A stretch of 9,980 nt of DNA from CAYOBW01 sp964402115 (GTDB taxonomy: Bacteria; Verrucomicrobiota; Kiritimatiellia; UBA8416; CAYOBW01): the NCBI GenBank assembly GCA_964402115.1, contig CAYOBW010000274.1:1-9980 (forward strand), read 5' to 3'. The translations under genes and the position numbers were made by a program. Positions 6,248 through 9,980 of this stretch are shown here, one piece after another. Position 1 is the first letter of the stretch. Every line of letters begins with the position of its first letter. The notes beneath the pieces are model-generated. The model ran no database searches. It was not told where the DNA came from and saw nothing but the letters and a program-made list of their open reading frames with translations.

Positions 6248-7024
6248 GTGCGCCTGTGTGTACTGGCCAGCGGGAGTTCGGGCAACTGCATCTACGTCGA
6301 GTCCGGCGGCACAGCCCTGCTCGTGGACGCGGGTGTCAGCGCGCGCGAGACCGAGCGCCGGCTGACCGCGATCGGGGTGGACCTGGCCGCTGTGCGGGGG
6401 ATCTGCCTGACCCACGAGCACGACGACCATCGCGCGGGGTTGTGCGTGCTGCAGCGGCGGACGGGGGCTGCGCTGTACGCCAACGCCGGGACGATCGAGG
6501 GGGTGGGGCAGGGGGAGGACGCCGTCGGGCTGAACTGGAACGTCTTTCAGACGGGGACGAGCTTCCCGGTCGGCCCGCTGACGGTGACGTCGTTCTCCGT
6601 GCCCCATGACTCGTACGATCCGGTGGGCTACGTCATTGAGGACGGCGCGGTGCGCGTGGGCATCGTCACGGATATCGGCATTCCCACGGGCGTCGTGCGG
6701 CAGCGGCTGAAGGCTTGCCGCGTGCTGGTGCTGGAGGCGAACCACGACGAGCAGCTGCTCAAGGAGACGCAGCGCCCCTGGGCGCTGAAGCAGCGCATCC
6801 TGGGGCGCCAGGGCCATCTCTCCAATACGCAGGCCGGGGAGCTGCTCTGCGACGTGGCGTCCGAGGCTCTGCAGACCGTGTTCCTCGCGCATCTCAGCAG
6901 CGAGTGCAACCGCCCGGAGCTGGCCCTGCGCACGGTGCGGCACCTGCTGGAGCGCGGCGGGCACGGCCACATCGCCGTGAAGCTGACCTACCCGGACCGG
7001 CCGAGCGAGATCGCCGAAGTGTAG
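6248..7024 (+). CDS. MBL-fold metallo-hydrolase, YycJ/WalJ type
   Basis: A 258-residue cytoplasmic metallo-beta-lactamase-fold hydrolase. The N-terminus MRLCVLASGSSGNCIYV and LLVDAG (25-29) are typical of the YycJ/WalJ subfamily, thought to be nucleases or phosphodiesterases linked in Firmicutes to coordinating cell division with DNA replication. Metal ligands visible: THEHDDH (55-61), His120-Asp121 (VPHDSYDPVGY), Asp142 (TDIG) and His215 (LAHLSSECNRPELAL); His190 in GHLSN is also conserved in the subfamily. The GTG start has a strong GGAGGGGG upstream. Length is normal for the family. In this organism it stands alone, divergent from rpoN, with no walK/walR-type two-component genes in view, so a link to cell-wall control is not supported. 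The exact substrate is unknown. Confidence 0.88.
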   Translation: MRLCVLASGSSGNCIYVESGGTALLVDAGVSARETERRLTAIGVDLAAVRGICLTHEHDDHRAGLCVLQRRTGAALYANAGTIEGVGQGEDAVGLNWNVFQTGTSFPVGPLTVTSFSVPHDSYDPVGYVIEDGAVRVGIVTDIGIPTGVVRQRLKACRVLVLEANHDEQLLKETQRPWALKQRILGRQGHLSNTQAGELLCDVASEALQTVFLAHLSSECNRPELALRTVRHLLERGGHGHIAVKLTYPDRPSEIAEV

Positions 7025-7078
7025 CCGCGGGGGCCGCCCAGCCCCGTGGCGCCGGCTCGCTGGCGCACCTCGCGCCAA

Positions 7079-7095
7079 TGTGGGCTCCGCCCACA
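7079..7095. repeat. Perfect palindrome TGTGGGC-TCC-GCCCACA
   Basis: Seven-base perfect arms around a three-base loop, 55 bases after the stop of the MBL hydrolase. It is directly followed by the REP-like element at 7097. It could act as a transcription barrier for the (+) gene or be part of the same dispersed repeat. Confidence 0.6.
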
Positions 7096-7096
7096 A

Positions 7097-7148
7097 CCCT
7101 CACCCCGGCCCTCTCCCAGAGGGCGAGGGTGGAAACAACTCGTTTTTT
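7097..7148. repeat. REP-like palindrome and T-run between convergent genes
   Basis: CCCTC (7097-7101) and GCCCTC (7108-7113) pair with GAGGGC (7119-7124) and GAGGG (7125-7129) around a TCCCA loop, with a six-base bulge on the left. The CCCTCACCCCGGCCCTCTCCC core matches the look of very common interspersed repeats in GC-rich genomes. T6 (7143-7148) follows on the plus strand 13 bases after the stem, so it may end transcription of the MBL hydrolase, although that gap is too long for a textbook terminator. Confidence 0.55.
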
Positions 7149-7173
7149 GTTGTCGTTGTTGTGCCGTAAGGCG

Positions 7174-8466
7174 CTACGGGGCGGGGGCCGCGGCCGGCGC
7201 GCCGGCGGGGCGGGGGAGGCGCCGGTCGGCGAAGTCGAGCATGATGCGCCAGTCCTCCGCCGTGACGTCGTGCTTGCCGGTGCGCAGGTAGTACCCCACG
7301 CGGCTGTTGACGAACGTGCCGGCGGCGGGCCAGTTGGTCTGCGACATCCCCTCCGCGCCCAGCAGCCGGTAGACGGACGTCGCGCCGACCGTGCTGAGGA
7401 ACTCGCCCTTGGGATCGGCCCACTGGTCCTCCGTCGCGCTGAGCACGAGCAGCGGCCGCGGCGCGATGAGGGCCAGCAGCTCGTGCTGATCCACCGGGCA
7501 GGCGGCCTCGTTGCCGGCGTAGCGCGCGTGGTTGGCGCAGAACCAGCGGCGGAAGTTGTTGGTCATGTGCGCGACGGTTTCGCCGAAGATGCGCCGGCCG
7601 AGAGCCGCGCCGCCGGCGCCGGAGCAGTTGGAAACGACGATGGCGAAGCGCTCGTCCTGCGCCCCGGCCCACAGCGACGCCTTGCCGAGCCGGCTGAAGC
7701 CGGTCAGGACCACGCGGCGGGCATCCACGCGCGGGTTGGTCTCGAGGTAGTCCATGGCGCGGCTGAGCCCCCAGGCCCACGCCCCGAGGCACCCCCAGTC
7801 GCCCGGGCCCGGCTCGGACGCCAGCCCGCGCGGTCCGGTCTTCCAGTTGTCGTTGGCATCGGGCTCGATTTCGCCGTAGGCCGCCGTCGCGACGCCGTAG
7901 CCCCGCTCCAGCGCCAGGTCGAGCTGCCAGAGCGGGCTCTGCGCGCCGCGGTTGTCCGCGGGCGGCTTGGCCGGCGGCGGCGTGGCCGTGGGGCGCAGGG
8001 GCATGGTCGCGTGTCGCGCGAGCGGTATGTCCGGCTCGTCCGTGATGGTCCAGTTGCCACCGAAGTTGAGCCCGAGGAAGAGCGGGGCGGGGCCCTGCAC
8101 GCGGTTCGGCAGGTACACCAGCAACTCCATCTGCCGGCCATCCTCGCGGCCTTCGAAGAGCACGCCGACGCGCAGGCGGGTGGCAAGGCCGCCGCGGGCG
8201 GCCGGCTGCGTGTCGCGTACGACAAAGCGCAGCGCCTCGGGGCGGCCGAGGAGCGTGCGGCCGTAAACCTCCCGGGCAAAGGTCTCCAGCAGCTCGGGCC
8301 GGCGGCGCGCGCGCCACGCCGCAGCGTCGGCGACCGGCGTGCCGTCCGCGCACACGAGCGGATCGGGCAGCGTGTAGGGGGGCACGGCGGCTTCATCGAG
8401 GTTCGTGTTGGGCGGCACGGCCAGCAGCGGCGCGGCGGCGAGGAGCAGGGGCAGGGTCCATTTCAT
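7174..8466 (-). CDS. Secreted CE15-type glucuronoyl (4-O-methyl-glucuronate) esterase
   Basis: A 430-residue exported alpha/beta-hydrolase that likely cleaves ester bonds between glucuronate side chains of xylan and lignin alcohols. A signal peptide MKWTLPLLLAAAPLLA precedes VPPNTN. Visible motifs: LGLNFGGNW (131-139); the nucleophile elbow GFSRLGK with Ser258; SLWAGAQDERFAIVVS; SNCSGAGGAALGRR (279-292) with IFGE; HELLALIAPRPLL; EDQWADPKGEF (346-356); and GKHDVT with His399. Where fungal CE15 enzymes have PQESG with the catalytic Glu, this one has SNCSG, so the acid is more likely an Asp/Glu of EDQWADP, as in several bacterial members. The start at 8466 has GGAGA 7 bases upstream; the ATG at 8508 would hide the signal peptide. 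The end (RLPRPAGAPAAAPAP) is Pro/Ala-rich. It is 52 bases downstream of the FAD oxidoreductase on the same strand, likely one operon. Confidence 0.9.
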   Translation of the reverse strand: MKWTLPLLLAAAPLLAVPPNTNLDEAAVPPYTLPDPLVCADGTPVADAAAWRARRRPELLETFAREVYGRTLLGRPEALRFVVRDTQPAARGGLATRLRVGVLFEGREDGRQMELLVYLPNRVQGPAPLFLGLNFGGNWTITDEPDIPLARHATMPLRPTATPPPAKPPADNRGAQSPLWQLDLALERGYGVATAAYGEIEPDANDNWKTGPRGLASEPGPGDWGCLGAWAWGLSRAMDYLETNPRVDARRVVLTGFSRLGKASLWAGAQDERFAIVVSNCSGAGGAALGRRIFGETVAHMTNNFRRWFCANHARYAGNEAACPVDQHELLALIAPRPLLVLSATEDQWADPKGEFLSTVGATSVYRLLGAEGMSQTNWPAAGTFVNSRVGYYLRTGKHDVTAEDWRIMLDFADRRLPRPAGAPAAAPAP

Positions 8467-8473
8467 GGCGGGG

Positions 8474-8478
8474 TCTCC
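8474..8478 (-). promoter_or_regulatory. Shine-Dalgarno deciding the esterase start
   Basis: The minus strand reads GGAGA with a 7-base spacer before the ATG at 8466. It selects the start that places the signal peptide at residue 1, against the in-frame ATG at 8508, which would add 14 residues rich in Pro, His and Gly. Confidence 0.7.
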
Positions 8479-8518
8479 GGGAGCGGGGTTGTGGTGGGGG
8501 CCGGACATGACCGGTGGT

Positions 8519-9892
8519 TCAGCCGAGATAGGCGCCCTGGGTGACGAGCAGTTTCTGCAGGGCGGGCACGTCGATGGCGCGGGGCTGCCGCGCGGTTTTG
8601 ACCGCGAGCGCCGCGGCCGCGCCGGCCGCGTGGCCCGTGAGGAGGCAGGCGCCGATCAGCCGCATGTCCTCGATCCACCCCTCATCGCAGCACACGCAGC
8701 GACCCGCGGCGAGGAGGTTGTCGAGCCGGCGCGGCACGAGCACGCCGTAGGGGATGGGCCACCCGATGTGCTTGCCGCTTTGCGCGCCGCCGACGGCGAT
8801 CGTGTCGGGGTACGTCCGCCCCGCCCGCGCAGCGGTGCGCGTCAGCTGCTGCGTGCCGGTCAGCAGGCGCGAAATCCGCACGCCGAGCTGCGGCGCGGTC
8901 TGGAGCAGGAAAACGGCCTCGCCCCCGGGCGTGCGGCGGATGCGCTGCACGTGGTCCCAGATCGCCCGCCGGTGGTCCATCTCGAGCTGCGTCAGCTTCT
9001 CGATGTCCAGCGCATCCGTGCTCGGGCCGCGCAGGTTCACCCAGCGCACGCCGGGCAGCGGCTCGATCGACCCCAGGGAGTTGATGCCGGCGGCCTTGAG
9101 CTTCGCCATGTCGGCGCGGTCCGTGTTGCCGAGGCGGTGCACGAGGCCGATCGCGTGCAGGCGCTGTTCGTGCTCGGCGCCGGCCGCGGCGAAGATGTCG
9201 CCGTCGCCCGTGGCGTCCACGATCACGCGCGCCAGGATCGCCTGCCGCCCGGACTTGCTCTCGAAGACGACCCCGCGGATGCCCGTGTCGTCCATGACGG
9301 TGTCCACGGCCCAGCAGTGGTAGCAGGCCCGGACGCGGGCTTCGCGGAGCATGTCGTCCATGACCACCTTCGTGGCCTCCGGGTCCACGGTGGGGTTCAC
9401 CTTGCCGGGGGTGTGGTTGACGATCGCGCCGTCGAACCGGGCCAGCCGCTCGAGCGTTTCGCCGCCGATGCCGCGGACGGTCTGAACGCTCTGGCCGTTG
9501 ACCGTGGCGTGCGTCCCGATGACGAGCAGGACGAGCCCGCCGGTCCACTGGCCGCCCAGGTAGCCGTAGCGTTCCACCAGCGTCGTCCGGGCCCCCGCGC
9601 GGCCCGCCGCGACGGCTGCGGCGAAGCCGGCCGGCCCGCCGCCCACCACGAGGACGTCGGTCTCGTGATGCACGGGGAGCGCGTACGCGGGCTGGAGCAC
9701 CTGCCCGTTCGCCAGCAGGGCGGGGTGGCGCGGGCGGTTGGCGTTCGGCACCAGCAGCCCCTCCGGCACGCTGGCGCGCGCGGGCGCGGCGTTCGTCTCG
9801 TCGGCCACGACGCGGCTGGCGAAGGCCGTGCCGAGTCCGGCGGCGGACATGAGCTGCAGCAGTTCGCGGCGCTTCAGGATGAAGGGCTTCAT
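8519..9892 (-). CDS. Tat-exported FAD-dependent oxidoreductase
   Basis: A 457-residue flavoprotein. The N-terminus KRRELLQLMSAAGLGTAFA (residues 7-25) is a twin-arginine signal, so it should be exported already folded with FAD. The FAD-binding dinucleotide fold is DVLVVGGGPAGFAAAVAAGRAG (79-100) with E107 for the ribose and YGYLGGQWTGG after it. The second FAD-contact motif is VIVDATGDGDIFAAAGAE (223-240), and the C-terminal return strand is DNLLAAGRCVCC (391-402) with GACLLTGHAAGAAAALA (414-430). This pattern fits the FAD_oxidored family (PF12831) that is heavily expanded in Planctomycetes, Lentisphaerae and Kiritimatiellae; substrates are mostly unknown. Cys400-Cys402 (CVCC) is notable. GGAGG lies 7 bases before the ATG, and the ATG overlaps the upstream stop (ATGA), so translation is probably coupled. 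Co-transcription with the esterase suggests a role in the same extracellular carbohydrate pathway. Confidence 0.9.
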   Translation of the reverse strand: MKPFILKRRELLQLMSAAGLGTAFASRVVADETNAAPARASVPEGLLVPNANRPRHPALLANGQVLQPAYALPVHHETDVLVVGGGPAGFAAAVAAGRAGARTTLVERYGYLGGQWTGGLVLLVIGTHATVNGQSVQTVRGIGGETLERLARFDGAIVNHTPGKVNPTVDPEATKVVMDDMLREARVRACYHCWAVDTVMDDTGIRGVVFESKSGRQAILARVIVDATGDGDIFAAAGAEHEQRLHAIGLVHRLGNTDRADMAKLKAAGINSLGSIEPLPGVRWVNLRGPSTDALDIEKLTQLEMDHRRAIWDHVQRIRRTPGGEAVFLLQTAPQLGVRISRLLTGTQQLTRTAARAGRTYPDTIAVGGAQSGKHIGWPIPYGVLVPRRLDNLLAAGRCVCCDEGWIEDMRLIGACLLTGHAAGAAAALAVKTARQPRAIDVPALQKLLVTQGAYLG

Positions 9893-9980
9893 GGCGCGGC
9901 CTCCGGCGCGGGCGCTGGGGCGGGCGCGGCCACCGGTGTGTCCGATTGCGCGGGCGGCTCCGCGGTTGCGGGTGGCGGCG
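9889..9980 (-). CDS. C-terminal end of an unidentified gene, Pro/Ala-rich tail
   Basis: Cut by the window edge; only the last 29 residues are seen. They are almost purely Pro and Ala with a few Glu, Gln, Thr, Ser and Asp (PPPATAEPP... VAAPAPAPAPEAAP), then TGA. The TGA overlaps the ATG of the oxidoreductase as ATGA, a classic sign of translational coupling, and the two other minus-strand frames lack this join. The neighbouring esterase also ends in a Pro/Ala run. The identity of the gene cannot be told; the tail may be a linker or disordered exported end. The call rests on one open frame in GC-rich DNA, so it is moderately uncertain. Confidence 0.55.
   Translation of the reverse strand, partial: PPPATAEPPAQSDTPVAAPAPAPAPEAAP

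Noticed and set aside
8467..8508. Esterase start at 8508
   Set aside because: The extra 14 residues would precede the signal peptide, and the ribosome site fits the ATG at 8466.

Overview
The window is about 10 kb of GC-rich bacterial DNA holding eight complete protein genes and one cut by the right edge; I see no RNA gene, CRISPR array, transposase or phage gene. The gene set (glucuronoyl esterase CE15, Tat-exported FAD oxidoreductase, RpoN, a YycJ/WalJ-type metallo-hydrolase, FG-GAP-like exported protein) and the palindromic intergenic repeats recall free-living members of the PVC group (Verrucomicrobiota / Kiritimatiellota / Lentisphaerota). No rRNA or marker gene fixes this, so the taxon is inference.

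Layout, left to right. 1-950: an exported FG-GAP-like protein of unknown role, (+), in DNA clearly poorer in GC than the rest. 921-1174: no gene, but a low-complexity CTCGTC/GACGAG inverted repeat and a leader hairpin. 1175-1519: a small cytoplasmic protein resembling DUF6504 (+). 1523-1549: hairpin between convergent genes. 1604-1918: a small zinc-ribbon protein (-) whose C-terminus is six pentapeptides encoded by a 15-bp tandem repeat. 1919-2082: divergent control region with stacked small palindromes. 2083-4773: an 896-residue fusion (+) of TPR repeats, a GT9-like glycosyltransferase, an FkbM-type methyltransferase and a DUF6165 domain, the most unusual item here. 4736-6169: rpoN (-), overlapping the fusion gene tail-to-tail by 38 bp. 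6170-6247: short divergent promoter region. 6248-7024: YycJ/WalJ-type MBL hydrolase (+). 7025-7173: convergent intergenic DNA packed with palindromes, including a REP-like element. 7174-9980: a (-) operon: an unidentified gene with a Pro/Ala-rich tail, a Tat-exported FAD oxidoreductase whose start overlaps that gene's stop, and a secreted CE15 glucuronoyl esterase.

How they work together: the right-hand operon looks like export machinery for attack on plant or algal glucuronoxylan-type material, the esterase cutting the ester between 4-O-methyl-glucuronate and lignin alcohols; the oxidoreductase's substrate cannot be read from sequence. The fusion protein probably builds or decorates a surface glycan. 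rpoN and the MBL hydrolase are housekeeping or regulatory genes and share only a divergent promoter region. No convincing sigma-54 (-24/-12) promoter was found in the intergenic spaces of the window.
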